This document shows positions 48,883 to 62,300 of a stretch of DNA of 64,000 bases, piece after piece. Origin of the DNA: Sindora glabra (Eukaryota > Streptophyta > Magnoliopsida > Fabales > Fabaceae); assembly GCA_020226215.1 (NCBI GenBank), contig CM035231.1, positions 51,860,876 to 51,924,875 of the forward strand, written 5' to 3'. The position numbers and the translations under genes were made by a program. The notes under the pieces are model-generated. The model did not search any database, was not told the DNA's origin, and worked only from the letters and a program-made list of their open reading frames with translations. Numbering within the stretch: position 1 is the stretch's first letter; the number at the start of each line of letters is the position of its first letter.

Positions 48883-51800
48883 TGTTACAAGTAAGCCTTA
48901 TGCACTAATTGACTGGGCAAACAAGCTCTGTTTTTGTTGAAACTTAGCAAATAAATCAATTATAGGATGGAGAACTTGTAGCTTAAATTTGAGATCATTC
49001 CAACTTGTGTATAATTTTTAGAGATTTTCCCTGAGGTAGGGGTATTTATATAACTTTACCGAAGGTAACTTGTCTAGTGCAAGTAGAAAAATACATGGCT
49101 ATGATCCTTAGATTTTTATCTTCATTTTGATGTATTATGTAATAGTAGATCCTTCATGAGCTCTAAGAAAAAGCCTTATGACAGTTTAAGAAAAATATGT
49201 CATCTCTTGCCAAATGGGCTTTTGCTTGGAATGCTCTTTAAGGGGGAGTGCCTAGTGATCTTGGTGGGAGCCTGTCACTAGTCTAGGAGATGGAATGTGT
49301 GGCTTGTACCTCTTTTGCACATTTCCAACATTGTAATGAAGGATCTAACGAATAATAGAAGTAGCCTCTCTTCTAATTATGGTGTCCTATATTTTAGTCG
49401 ATTTTGGCTACCTTTACCTGTTTTGTATATTTTATACTTGTGTGCTTCATGCTATCTTTGATTTTCTTTTGTGCTAACTGTTGTGCTTGCATTGTCCCTA
49501 CTTGTGCATGTTTTAATTGCTTTGATTGTTTATCTTTCACCGTACTCTTTATTATCTGATCACCCGATATGTTTGCCTATTTAGGTGTCATGGGCATAAC
49601 CTTTGGTTAGCTTGTTTTTAGGTTATTGATAGCAAGTGTTACACAATCTAGCAAGTAAAGTTGCCAACTCGTGACATTTGGTATCAGAACAGGTTTCAAC
49701 TGACTTTGGTGATCGCTTTGAGATTCTTGGAAGATTTTAAAGAGCAATAACAACCATGTCGAATACTTCTATATAGCAAAGTTGGAGACCAGAATAGGGC
49801 AAGTAGATGATTAGTATAAAGTAGTTGAAGAGATGCAAAGTCATGATATTCTTAAGCTGATTGAGCAAACTAAGGAATAGGAAGGTGTCATAATTTGAGT
49901 TATAGGTATCGAGTCTTATTTTGGCCTCAACCAAGAGACTTCAAGTGCTAGTGCTGAAGGCAATTTAGGTGATTCAGTTCGAGATTTGAAAGATGAGCTA
50001 GCTGATATGGAGGCCTAACTCAAAGTTCTTACAAGAGCATTGGGAATTAGGGCCCCAACCTAGGAGCACTAGAGTATGGGTGTATAAAACCTTATTATTT
50101 TGTGAAGGCAAGAGATGCTAAAAAGTTAGAAAATTTTCTCTTGAACATGGAACAATAATTTCGAGCAATTTGGTCAGATTTGGAGGAAGCAAAGGTGACA
50201 ACTGCCACCATGTCCTCTAAGCTCACTAGGTCATGCCAGTTCCTGCAACAAGTTATCTTTTATTCATAGGGAATAACCTATGTGTGTTACCAATACAAAC
50301 TAAGCAACTTGAAGAAACAAGGTTCTTATTAGCAATGCAATTTAAGAAAGGTCTGAAACAAAGAAAACCATCATTCGTGGCAACAATTGTGGGAGGTAAA
50401 AGAAATGAAAAAGGAGAATTGGCACCCAAAGGAATTCAGGGCATGTTGGAAGAGTATGAAGATGTCATGGTTGATAAATTAACTCTGTGCCTTTCCTCCC
50501 AACAGGATGTTGATCACTGAATTAAGTTATTTTCAAGTGTAAAACCTCCTGCAAAAAATCCCTATAGAATGGCTCTTCTTGAATTAGTTGAGTTATGAAA
50601 ATAGTTGAAGGAGCTGTTAGATGCAAGATTCATTTGATCTTCAAAAGCACTATTTGGAGTACTGGTGTTATTTTAGAAGAAGCAGGATGATAGTCTATAA
50701 CTGTGTGTGGATTATCAGGCCTTAAACAAAGTGACATTGCAGAACAGGTATCCAATGCCTTTGGTTCAAGATTTATTTGACCAATTGAGTGGTGCAAGGT
50801 ACTTTACCAAATTAGACTTGAGATCAAGATATTACTAAGTAAGAGTAGTAGGGGAAGATGTAGTGAAGACTACTTATGTTACCCATTATGGAGCTTTTGA
50901 GTTTCTAGTAATACCTTTTGGGTTAACTAATACTCTTGCTACATTTGTACTCTCATGAACTAGGTATTCCATAATTTTTTAGATAAGTTCATGGTCATCT
51001 ACCTGGATGACATTATTGTGTTCAATTCCACACTGGAAGAACATGTTGAGCATTTATTACTAGTGTTTGGAAGATTGAGGCAACATTAGTTGTATGTGAA
51101 GAAAAAGAAGTGCTCCTTCGCTCAGAAGCACATCATTGAAGATGGAGGGATCCACATGGACATGGAAAAGGTAAAAGCTATCCAAGAATGGGAAGTCCTT
51201 TTGAAGGTAATTAAGTTCAGATCTTTCTTTGGGCTTGCCAATTACTATTGTCGATTTATGGAAGGATACTTGAAAAGGGTAGCATCATTGATGGACTTTC
51301 TCAAGAAGAATGTAACTTAGAAGTGGAGTAAAAAATGCCAAGCTGCATTTAAAAAATTGAAGCAAGCAATGACTAAGGACCTCGTACTCACCTTACTTGA
51401 TATTTTCAAGCCTTTTGAAGTATAAACAAATGCATCAGATTTTGCATTGGGTGGAATCTTACTCCAAGAAGGCCATCCTATTGCTTAGGAGAGTCATAAG
51501 TTATCAAAAGCTAAATGGAGATACACAGCACATGAGAAAGAATGCTAGCAGTCATCCACTACTTAAGGGTATGGAGGTATTACTTGCTTGGGTCGAAATT
51601 TGTGGTGAAGACGAACAACTCTACAATTAGCCATTTTTTCACACAACCGAAGTTAACCTCAAAGGAAGGCTAGTAGCAAGAGTTTCTGGTAGAGTTTGAT
51701 TTTGAATTCAAGTATAAGGCGAGGCAAACAAACCAAGTGGTAGATGCCCTTAATCGAAAGACCATGCTTGTAGCAATGACATTATTAGCTTGCACTATGA

Positions 51801-53998
51801 AAAGTTAAGTCACCATAATAATGTAGGAGTGCATAAGGGAGAATTTACCTAGAGATCCAATAGCCCAAACTATTATGAATCTTGCCAGAGAGGAAAAAAC
51901 TTGATAGTTTTAGGTAGAAGATGGTCTACTATAAGTGAAAGGGGGAAGACTTTTTATTCTTAAAGCTAGCAATCTAAGGAAGGTACTTTTGAAAGAGTGT
52001 CATGATACTTTATGGGCAAGTCATCTAGGATGGCAGAGAACTTATGCCTTGCTGAAGTAAGGTTATTATTGGCCATAGATGCAAGAAGATACAGTTAATT
52101 ACATGAAGACCGGTCTCATTTGCCAGTAGGATAAGGCTGTGAAGGAGAAAGCCACGAGACTTTTAGAGCCATTGTAGATACCCAGTAGATCTTAAGAGAG
52201 TGTGTCATTGGATTTCATTTCCAACCTTCCTAAAGTTAGGGATCTATCCATTATCTTAGTGGTAATAGATTGTTTTTTGAAGCATGGAACATTCATCGCT
52301 ACTCTAAAGTATCGCTCGGCAGAGGAGACAACTCATTTATTCTTCAAGTTTGTTATCAAGTACTAAAGAGTTCCCTATAATATAATGAATGACCGAGATA
52401 ACTGATTCACAGTACCTTCTAGTCAAAACTATTCAACATTCTTAGGTTACAACTTAATTTTTTGTCTAGCTATTATCCACAAATTGATAGTCAGACTGAG
52501 AGATTCAATAGCTTATTGGAGAAGTGCTTAAGGCATTTTACTAGTGCAAATTAGAAAAATTAGCCACAACTTTTAGATATTGTGCAATTATACTTCAACG
52601 CTTAGAAAAGTTTTGCTACCAATAAAAGACCGTTTAAGATTGTAATGGGTTAGCAACCACTCTTACCCTACATGGTGTCTAAAGTGTATAGAAGTGTGAA
52701 TCCTAGTGCACACCATTTCACAAGGATTGGAAGATGAACATAAAAGTTACCCGTGATTACTTAAAGAAAGCTTCTCAAAGAAAGAAGAAGTAGGCAGATA
52801 GGGGATGTCAAGAGTTGGAGTTTGAAGTAGACGGTCTTATCCTTGTTAAACTACTACCAAAATAGAAGAGTGTGAGAGCTAGAGATATCAAATTACTTCA
52901 CAAGTATGAAGGTTTAGTCTTAGTCATAGCCAAGGTTGGGAAGGTAGCATACAAGGTTGCTCAACCCTAATGGCTGAAGATTCATCTAGTCATCCATGTC
53001 AGCAATTTAAAGTCATATCATCCAGATGTTAAAGATCCAACTAACAATTAGCCCACTAAGCTAGAAGTCAATCCCACCAGCAGAAAACAAAAGTCTGTGG
53101 AGGAGATTCTAGCAGAGCGTGTGGTGATCGTGAGAAGATGCCCCAGAAAGGAATTTATGGAGAAATAGAGGGGTTTAAGAGGTGAGAAGATTAGCTAGGA
53201 GGAGGAAGAAGACTTATTAGAGTTCAAGTAGCAAATTCGAGCCTTCTAAGCAGCAGAGTCTCTAAGGACATCAACCAATTGAGTGGGAGAGAATATCATA
53301 AATCAACCTTGTGTACCAATTGACCAAGCAAACAAGCTTCGTTCAAGCTAAAACTTGGTAGATAAATCAAGCATAGGATGGAGGACTTGTAGCTTAGATT
53401 TGAGATCATTCCGACTTGTGTACAATTTTTAGATATTTTCCCTAAGGTGGAGGTATTTATGTAATTTTACCTAAAGTAACTTGTCTAGTGCGAGTAGAAA
53501 AGCACATGGCTATGATCCTTGGATTTTTATCTTCATTTTGATGTATTATGTAATAATAGATCCTTCCTAATCTGTAAGAAAAAGCCTTATGATGGTTCAA
53601 GGAAAGTATGTCATCTCCTGCTAGATGACTTTTACTTAGAATGCTCTTTAGGGGGGAGTGCTTAATGACCTTGGTGGGAGCCTAGCAATAGTCTAAGGGA
53701 TGGAATGTGCAACTTGCATCTCCCTTATACATTTCCAACATTGTAATGGAGGATCAAATAAATAATAAAAGTAGCCCCTCCTCTAATTATGTTATCCCAT
53801 ATTTTAGCCAGTTTTGGCCGCTTTTGCTCGTATTGCATATTTTACACTTGTGTGCTTCATGATGTCTTTGATTTGCTTTGTGCTATGTGTTGTGCTTCCA
53901 TTGCCTCTACTTGCGCATGTTTTGTTGCTTTGATTGTTTATCTTTTATTGCGCTCTTTATTATCTTGCTGCTCAATATGTTTGCCCATTTCAATGTCA
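48883..53998 (+). mobile_element. Ty3/gypsy chromovirus-type retrotransposon relic
   Basis: The 5' LTR runs from 48883 (TGTTACAAG) to about 49676 (TGACA). A primer site for tRNA-Met follows at once (TTGGTATCAGAAC). The 3' LTR starts at 53294 and matches the 5' LTR to about 53998, lacking its last 80 or so bases. The interior runs gag remnant, reverse transcriptase, RNase H, integrase, chromodomain, the order of chromoviruses. Gag is cut short and there is no room for a protease between 50230 and 50560. Stops occur throughout, many of them TAG where the family has tryptophan or glutamine. Confidence 0.85.
50560..53240 (+). pseudogene. Decayed gypsy pol with chromodomain
   Basis: Reverse transcriptase blocks are NRYPMPLVQDLFDQLSGARY near 50740-50800, GAFEFLVIPFGLTN near 50890-50930, and the catalytic YLDDIIVF near 50999. 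RNase H shows ASDFALGGILLQEGHPIA near 51430-51483. Integrase shows SLDFISNLPKV near 52205 and SSYYPQIDSQTERFNSLLEK near 52464. The end reads VEEILAERVV near 53097 and EEEEDLLEFK near 53202, the two ends of a chromodomain. In chromoviruses the chromodomain steers integration toward particular chromatin. More than ten in-frame stops and several frameshifts make it inactive. Confidence 0.8.
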
Positions 53999-54930
53999 TT
54001 AGACTAACCCTAAATTTTTTATTTTCATGATTATTTAATTTTAATTATTAATAATTTATTATTATTATTTCATTTATTACTATAATATTTATTTATTTAT
54101 TTGTAACCAAAATAGTAATTTAAATTATCCTAAAATACAAATTATATACTATTAATTCTTTTAATTCAAAATAATGTATTTTGATTCAATAATCTTTTAA
54201 TATTATATATACTTTTAATTCCTTTCATTCAAAATAATATATTTTGATTCAATAATCTCATAACATTATAGCTTGGTACAGTAGCCATATAAATTGCACC
54301 AATTGAATTGCGAAATTTAACGGATATCAAATAGGGAAACTAATATTGGTAGAAATTAAATAGGACAAAATATATTATTTTAAATTAGAAGAATTAAAAT
54401 TATAATATAATTTGAAAATAGTGGTCGTCTTTATTTAAAATAATTTTATTTTGATTTAATAATCTTCTGACATTATAGCTTGGTCGAGTAAAATTACACC
54501 AATTAAATTTTACAACTTAACGGAAATTTAATGAGAGGAGCATAATACCAACAATTGATTGATTTAATGAAAGCAAGCTAAGTCTCAATGCATTCTACAT
54601 TTAATAAAGAGTCCTAAGTTTCATTCTTAAAGATGCTTTTATGGAAAGAAGTTATTATCTACTAATCCCACTCAAATAAAAATTAAATTCGTAGCTGATA
54701 AAACAAATTGTGGGATTACCTAAGTATAAACGAAAAGAATAGGAGGACAAAATTGATAAAAGTTGATGAAAATTAAATAATAAGACTTAAATTACACTAA
54801 TTGGATATTTAAAAAGTAAAATAAATTATTTAAGGAAAAAAATCCAAGATCCATGTGATAGTAGATCTGTTTGAATTAAATAAATGTGTAGTGGGTTAGG
54901 TTGCGTGAAGTTGGCTGAGGGTGTTTCGCC
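53999..54930. other. AT-rich DNA upstream of the SEO gene, with a diverged direct repeat
   Basis: Stretches near 54182-54350 and 54430-54555 share the order TTGATT-AATAATCT, ACATTATAGCTTGGT, TACACCAATT, CTTAACGGA. They form an imperfect direct repeat of about 130-170 bases. The rest is AT-rich. The stretch includes the probable distal promoter of the SEO gene. Confidence 0.5.
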
Positions 54931-54940
54931 TATAAATAGG
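54931..54940 (+). promoter_or_regulatory. TATA box of the SEO gene
   Basis: TATAAATAGG matches the plant TATA consensus. It lies 90 bases upstream of the ATG at 55021, which implies a transcription start near 54962 and a leader of about 60 bases. Confidence 0.75.
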
Positions 54941-55020
54941 CTTCCGAAGTAGCAACGAGAGGCAAGCAACACAACAATATCCACACAGCTACTGTGCATC
55001 GTTTTCATTCATTCACAAAT

Positions 55021-58000
55021 ATGTTTTCCAGGCCAGCTGCAAGCCCTGTTTTCCAGTCCTTTGATGAAATTTCACATGACATCGATAGAATCCACGACTC
55101 AGGGGCCAAGAGGCAAAATGTGGATTTTCTTTACAAAGTTGCGTCCAACATTGTCAGGAATTCTACTAATGTTGCTAGCATTCTTGACCTCAAGGTAAAG
55201 AAATAAAGAAAAAAAATTATGCATCATCTATCCTTTGAGTGTATTTTAGAAATTGAATTCAACTGCTCCGTATCTTAATAGTGTAGTAATACATTATATT
55301 ATTTTAAGAATTTTACTTCTCTGATATTCTATATTTAAATGCAAGATTTTATGTGTATTTTAAGTAAATTATCACTGTTAATATTACCAATGAAAAAGTT
55401 AAATTTAACCCGACTGTTTAATCGATTCAATTATGAAACAGTCATAATTTCAACCCTACGGACTGAAATGAATGACTGATATAGTTTAGTCAAATTTTTA
55501 TCCGATTGATAAACATAACTCACTGATTTTTTCTTTCTTTCAAGATGGTATTAGTTTGACCAATTGTTTGTTATATTATTACAGGGTTCTAAGACCAAGA
55601 CCATTGAGCTTGCAGACGATGAGGCTTCGCAATCGGTTTTTATGCCGCCATCCTCTACACTAAAGAAAATTGCCTATCAGGTTATAATATTCTTCATCAT
55701 ATTAATCACATGGCACACATTGGTACGAGATTTAATTTAAGGGATCTATCTCCACTTTGAATGTTCAAATTTTTGTTGGATTACTACTTTTATTATTCGA
55801 AGATATGCATCCCTAATTGTTCCTTCTTATTTGGATGCATCTGAAGTCATTTGTGAACTTTGCACAAGAGTTGATAAATCACTAGAATGAAGAGAGATTT
55901 GTATAATATTTAAATATAAAAACAAAATTTGCATGCTTGTTTCTGAGTGCATGCTTGGTTTTATATGGTCAACAGATGACATGCGAGTCTTTCAATCCAT
56001 CAACTGCGCATAAGACAATACTAGAAATACTTGGAAAGCTGACAAGCTATACATGGGATGCAAAAGCAGTAATAGCTCTGGCTGCCTTTGCTTTGGATTA
56101 TAGCGATTCTTGGAGCTTTTCTCTGATGCAATCTGCAAGGCAAAGTTCACTTGAGCTTCACGTAATCAGACTTGGAGGCCTTGAAAAGGACAAACCTACT
56201 CACCCTAATGCTCATTTGAACTCTTTGGTTGATTTAACATTGCAACTTATTCACAAAATCATTGAAATGGAGAAGATGATTGCTGATAAAAATATTGGGC
56301 TAAGTGTGCCAGATTTGCTTGCTGTCAAGCGAGAATTTTATACCTACTCGGCAATTTATGCCTTAGCGTGTGCAAGTCATATTACTCAAATGTAAGTTCT
56401 TATCATGATTCTTAAATGTGGTTGCAGTCACAGTTGCTACAATTAGCATACTTGTGGTCAAATGCAGCCATTGTGAGATATAATTACAAAATATTGCAGC
56501 TGTACTGCAATACGCAATAGTAATATTGTGTGCAATATTGCGATTGCAGACCTCAATTTAGAACTTTGGTTCTCATCGTAATTCTAAATTGCGGTTGCAA
56601 TCTTGATTGCAATTAGTAAAATTGTGGACAAATGCAAAAGTCAAGTCACTAAGATGCTTGCCATTGCGGTGCAATCGCAGCAAAAACTTCGCGGTTTGTG
56701 AACCATAACTTAGAAAGTTGGTTCTCGTTAAATTTTGCTATATTATGATTTTCTTTCGTGTTTGAGTCTTTAATGTATGAAGTATATAGATATAACTGCC
56801 ATTTCCTTGATGATTTCAGGGAGTTGGTCTACATCAGAAACGTTTACTCAGAGCTCAGAAATGTTTTATTGGAATTAGATGACATTCCGAGAAAAATAGA
56901 AAACTATAAAGGTTACATACATTTAAGCAAAGTGCTTTTCACATCTTCCTTAACGTTATTAGTTGGGAACTTGGGATCCAATGCCTAATGTACGATATGA
57001 TCTTCGCAATGTATTGCAGCGTTCATGGCAAACTACAACTGGGCTTTGGATGTCGTCGACAATCCTTCAGGAATTCAGGTGCTTCTGAAGGCTTTGATAT
57101 TCCTCAAGAATGATTGCGACCTTAAAATCTTTGATACCTCTACTGGTGAAGAGGTAAGTGGCAAAGCATTATGGTATAAAGAATCTAAAGAAATGAAATT
57201 ATAAAATGTGCATTTAAGTACATATGTACGTATCTGTTATGATTCTCCGTGTGGGTGATGTTTCAATGCATATTTGAAGATCTTGAAAGTTATTTTTGAA
57301 TTTTTAATCTAAAAGTTGCAGTTTTAAATGCAAAATTTTGAAATTTCTTTTGAAAAAATAATAATTTAGTATGGAATTTGCATTGGGTGACTTGAAAACT
57401 TCTTTTCACGTAAAAGTTACAAGCTTTAATTAAAAATAATAGTCGTAAAATACAGTTACCTTCACTAAGTGTAACACTCTTTCTCATTCTGCTAAAATAG
57501 GTTAGCCCCAAAGTTATAGAGAGAAAAAATCTTTTGCTGTTCTTTTCTGGTCTTGATCATAATATTGAAAAGGAGATTGAGAGGCTCCAATCCATTGCTG
57601 ATGAGATCAAGGAAGACAAAAAGAAACAAGATTATGGAATCTTGTGGATCCCTGTTGTGGAAAATTGGAATGATCAAAAACTGAAGTCCAAGTATGAGAA
57701 AATAAGATCTAAGGTGTCATCATGGTATGTAGTGCGGCACCTCATACCCTTCAGAGGACTCAAACTCCTTCGAGAGAAGTTTCATTACAATGGTAAGCCC
57801 ATTGTGGTGGTCACAGATCCTGAAGGTCAGATAATACACAAAAATGCAATGCCTATGATCTTTATACAGGGCATCAAAGCCTTTCCTTTCCAACCTAAGA
57901 ACGAGGAAATACTTTTTAAGCACTGGAATTGGTTTTGGCTTGGAGCATCAAAAATTCATCCAGACATTGACTATTGGGTAACACTACACACATTTCCAAA

Positions 58001-59500
58001 CTTTGTTGTTACTACTTCTATATATACATGATTATAAAACTATTCAATTCTCAGCTTGTCCTAAGATTTTTTTGAATCAACTGACACTATGATTAATAAC
58101 TAATCATGATTTTGAGTTGCAACTATACAGCATGCAATATTACTATGTATTGCACTATACTTTATAATGATCACGTTTCCTAGATTTCCAAATGTTGTTA
58201 ACTTGTTTTCTGTGTTGAAAGAAGAGAAATTGTTTTATTTTCACCAATGCTTGGCATATATGATATAGACAAGCTCTGAATACATTAGGTATATATATAG
58301 TCACCTATGTGACTCTTTAACAACTAACATGACTCTAGATATATGAAATTAACCGTACATGAATCATACAAATCTAAATGCGCATACTTTCACATTTAGA
58401 ATGCATGTTTATACACAATAAAATTAACACTCTGGACATATGATTATAAACCAGTTTTGGTTAACAATCTGTTTTTCTTTTTGAATGAACCAACACCTTG
58501 ACAAATATCTGTTTTTCTTTTTGAATGAACCAACACCTTGACAAATATAGTCATGATATAATATTGCATGCAATCCCTAGCAGACTGTAATTTTTCTCCT
58601 ATGACTAACATATTATTTCAGACACTGGGGAAAATTATAAAAAGGATCTTTTGATAAATAATATTTCCGAAAATTTGGTCTCGGATAGAGTTCAATGACA
58701 TAGTGTGATCCATCTAATCAATCTCGTGTAGTGAAATAAGACTTTATTGTTATTATTGTTATTGTTTGGCTAACATATCCGCAATTTTGCTAATAATAAC
58801 TGTAATTTAGAACCATGTAAGTAGCTATAGCAATATTTATTTGTGAATTAAAGATTTGTTTGATATAATAATTATAGTTTATAGTTTCCTACGCTAGTCC
58901 AACTAAACTATGTTTGTTGATTAGGCCGGAGATGAAAATAAGTACATCATCCTGTATGAAGGTGTGAACACAGTAAGTATGGACAAACTCATTGAAACCA
59001 TCAAAACAGATCCTAACATCAAAGGCACTTCAATAGAACACTTTGACTTGGGTGAAGCTAAAGATCGAACCGTCGTGTCAGAGTTCTGGGCCAATATAAA
59101 CCACTTATTCTACAGCAACGTCGCTGTGGTTGAAGACATAGCTAAGATTCTTTCCGAGAAAGACAAAGGGAGATGGTTTCTTGTGAGCAAAGGCAAGAAT
59201 GTCCTCTTAGTAGATTCCGATATTCAAGGGATGACAGATACGTTTGAAGGGAAATGTTGGAAGAAAAACAAAGGATATGGTTTCCATCTCAATTTCGAAG
59301 ATTTTATCGAATACTATCAGAGACAGCGTCCCAGAGATGCTCAGTGCTGCTGCTTCAATGTTGTTGACATAGGTTCGAGAGTTCCGATGAGCATAACTTG
59401 CCCTGATTGCAACGTGGAAATGGAGATCGAATTGGTTAGGTACAAGTGCTGCCATGGAAAGGATCATTCTCACGAAAATCGCATGCATGACGAAAGTTAA
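55021..59500 (+). CDS. Sieve element occlusion (SEO/SEOR) phloem protein
   Basis: Seven exons join in frame: 55021-55194, 55585-55680, 55976-56391, 56820-56911, 57020-57153, 57501-57977 and 58925-59500. All have GT-AG introns and the product is about 654 residues. The family builds the P-protein filaments of sieve elements that plug wounded phloem; legume members form forisomes. The SEO N-terminal domain spans roughly residues 20-260 (ILGKLTSYTWDAKAVIALAA, then HLNSLVDLTLQLIHKIIEME). A thioredoxin-like middle part begins VIERKNLLLFFSGLD. The SEO C-terminal domain includes WIPVVENW, WYVVRHLIPFRGLKLLREKF and IYGFHLNF-like GYGFHLNFEDF, and closes with the cysteine cluster CPDCNVEMEIELVRYKCCHG. 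The start codon agrees with the TATA box. No premature stop is present. The protein is somewhat short against some relatives of 700-820 residues. Confidence 0.95.
58469..58548 (+). repeat. Perfect 40-bp tandem duplication in SEO intron 6
   Basis: The unit beginning CTGTTTTTCTTTTTGAATGA occurs twice in immediate succession with no difference. It is intronic, so it should not affect the protein. The identity of the copies suggests a recent slippage event or an assembly artefact. Confidence 0.9.
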
Positions 59501-59786
59501 AGTTCAAGACATAACAGTTTCAGCGATGGAAATGTGCTGGTCCATGTGTCGGAGGAGTTTCCAGCCACGGGCATGGCTTGAATCTGTGTGTTTTGATTCT
59601 GTTGTTTCTGAGATTTAGCAACATGGTTGCTTGTTGTTTGATTGGTCATGTGTGGATGTACGTTGATTGAATAAGAGGATGAGGCGTGCTTGGCCACAAT
59701 CTAGCTACTATGGCAGATTGCTGCAAACAAGCTCCTAGCTCCTTGTAAAGTTTTAAATTCGGTTTGGATTCGCTAATTTGCTTTCT

Positions 59787-59792
59787 AATAAA
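59787..59792 (+). terminator. Candidate polyadenylation signal of the SEO gene
   Basis: AATAAA lies 287 bases past the stop codon at 59500, with T-rich DNA downstream. Plant poly(A) signals are loose, so nearer cryptic sites are possible. Confidence 0.45.
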
Positions 59793-60760
59793 ATCCATGA
59801 TGTCGCACTTCATGTAAATGCTCGTTGTCACCAATAAATCCCTATGAATTTTCCCTTGAGACCTTTCTTTATTGAGAGTCTTCTTTTTACAAATTTCTTA
59901 ATCTGTTTCACCGAAAAAAACTGCAACAATTGATTTAAAAATTTACTTAAAGGTTCAGTATTTTAATTTTTTAAAAAAAATTGAAGTTGTAATCCACTTT
60001 AATCATTAACAACAAATTACTTAGAACTATGATAAAATTATATTTAAACATCTTTCAAATAAGGTTAGAGTTTTGTGTCAAATGACATTCAATATTTCTT
60101 AAAGATTTTATACTTTCCGCTAGATTTAGAATTTGATCTCCACTCTTTATTTATGTATATAGTGGTTTAACCGCTCTTTCGATTACCAAAAAGAGAAGAA
60201 AAAAGTCTTCCAAACAAATGTGGACAATTTAATTTCTTTTTTTTTAAATGGACATGTGACATACAAAAGTCATTTAAAGCAATTTGCATTGAGAAATTTG
60301 GAAAACTTTATTAAATTATCTAGTAATTTTAAAACTTTTAAGTGTATAATCTGTTTTAATTACTAGTAATCTATTTGGTTTTACTTTCATAGAAATTTAT
60401 ATGTGAATGTCTACAAAGTAATTGTGGAATGTTTGAAATTTTAAAATTTAGACTTTGTATTAATTAAAAAATAAGTTATGGACACAATTATATTTTGGCA
60501 TGAAACATTATGCTGCAGATCACTATTTTTTTTATACTTTACACCTTAAATTATATAAATATATATATTATTATATTTTTAGATTAAGTCCTCTTTTATT
60601 TAAAATGTTGTCTTCATTCTTTCTCTTTTATTTTAGTTTTCTAACTTATATTTCTCTTCTTTTCTTTTATATTGCTAAAAGAGTATAGCATTTTTAGTGA
60701 CATAAAATAGAACCCTTTTCTCATATAACATTGAAAATAGAATTTCCTCAACTTACATTG
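59793..60760. other. AT-rich intergenic DNA, no gene seen
   Basis: No supported gene. A 62-codon frame near 60500 is a low-complexity aromatic and leucine-rich translation of T-rich DNA. Confidence 0.45.
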
Positions 60761-62300
60761 TGTCATAATGGAAGTTGTGACAATTTTAATAGGTAAGTAT
60801 GTTTGGTTTTGGATGAAACTTGATAAAAGAAAAAATCAACCATGTTGCAAGGATCTTATGGTAGAAATTTGGGATTAATTTGAATTAGGTAATATTTTTC
60901 TAATTTTCAAATTTAGGGGTATTTTAATAATTTCAACATGGTTCCAGCATTTGAAGGGGTTCGAAAAGTCTATATTTGTTATCCTTACATTTTTTATATT
61001 CATTTTGGTATATTCTAGTACTAATTGAACTCTTGGAGCATAAAAAAAGTGCTTTATGTTAACTCAAAAAAAGTATGTCTACTTCTATTGTGTGGACTTC
61101 TATTTAAAATGCTCTTTAGGAGGTGAAGTGTTGGAGGGCTCGATAGGGTAGCTTGGCACTAAGCTAGGAATCTGGATGTATTGCCTTGTGTTGTGGTAAT
61201 CCCTTACACACTCAAAATTATGGAATGAGGTATATATCAAGCAAATAGAGTGCCACTCTTCATATTCAAATTATCTTTTTTAGCCTGTTATGCCTAAAGG
61301 CTCCTCATGTAAGGTGTTCTTGCGGCTCGACATACATGGATACTTCAGCGAAATTTGATTGAGTCTTATGGACTTTTAAGTTCTGATATCTATTCCAAGT
61401 GTACTGTAAGAGTTTAATAGGAAGGATGGCATATTTATCAAAAATGGTAATCATGTATTGCACAATTTCGATTAGAAAGCTATCAACTCATGACATTTGG
61501 TATCAAAGCCTAATTTGCACTAAAAGACAATGATTAGGTAGGTTACAATTGGTTTAGATGTGGTTTGTCTAATGCTATATAAGGGATGTGCAAAGCTACC
61601 ATTCTTAAACTTGAAAGAAATATTGTTGAGGATTGAACCAAAATGTATAAAAGGATGGATAAGTTTGAAAAGCTAGTATGTAAGAGAATGATGCATTCAA
61701 AGGAATGTTGATTGGTGCTTCAATGCAAGCCTTTGTGCTAGAAGGCTAACTAATAATGCATGGGATATTGGTTATACACTTATTTATAGTAGTGGCATTG
61801 AGGGATGTGAAAGACCATTGAAAAGGATGAGTGAATTGATAGCTAGTTAGAGAGAAAAACCTTAGTCTTGCTAAGGGGCTTGGCCATTTTTAAAGGGATT
61901 GATGAAGGCAAAAGATGAAACCTTGGTCATGCAGAAATATGTGACCATAATTTGCAAACACATCCTAACATATAGCATATATAGGTGAGGTGTCAAGCAA
62001 ATTACTATGGAGTAAGAATCCAAAATCATGTCGAGGTAATTTGGAGGGATTAATTTAAGGTGATCGATCGCAAAGAAATACTATGGCAATGAGCTTAAAG
62101 TTCACATTTCTACTACATAAGCATGTGGCGCTTAAGCTAAAGTAGAGGATGCTTTATGCTTAACCCCTTTCAAGATGTTGAAGTAAAGAAGCCATCATAG
62201 GATGTGCTAAAAGTAATCAAAGGATGAACTAAAGATAAAATTGGAAAAGCATAGACATTGATGGATATCACTCGAGATAGAAAGAGTTATGAAGGCCACG
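60761..62300 (+). mobile_element. Non-autonomous LTR retrotransposon, copy II (3' truncated)
   Basis: A 735-bp LTR at 60761-61495 starts TGTCATAATGG and ends TGACA. It aligns by eye along its length with the LTRs at 16963 and 21981. A tRNA-Met primer site (TTTGGTATCAAAGC) follows directly. The next 800 bases match the interior of copy I (shared blocks GATTGGTTTAG near 20388, and GGGACATGCAAAG / GGGATGTGCAAAG). The match stops near 62300, where CACTA sequence begins, and no 3' LTR is present. No protein-coding motif was found. Confidence 0.7.

Noticed and set aside
53789..54007. 72-codon cysteine-rich frame in the 3' LTR
   Set aside because: It is LTR sequence with a diverged counterpart in the 5' LTR that is not open in the same way. 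No evidence of coding.
60500..60688. 62-codon frame rich in Phe, Tyr and Leu
   Set aside because: It is a translation of a T-rich stretch with no other support.
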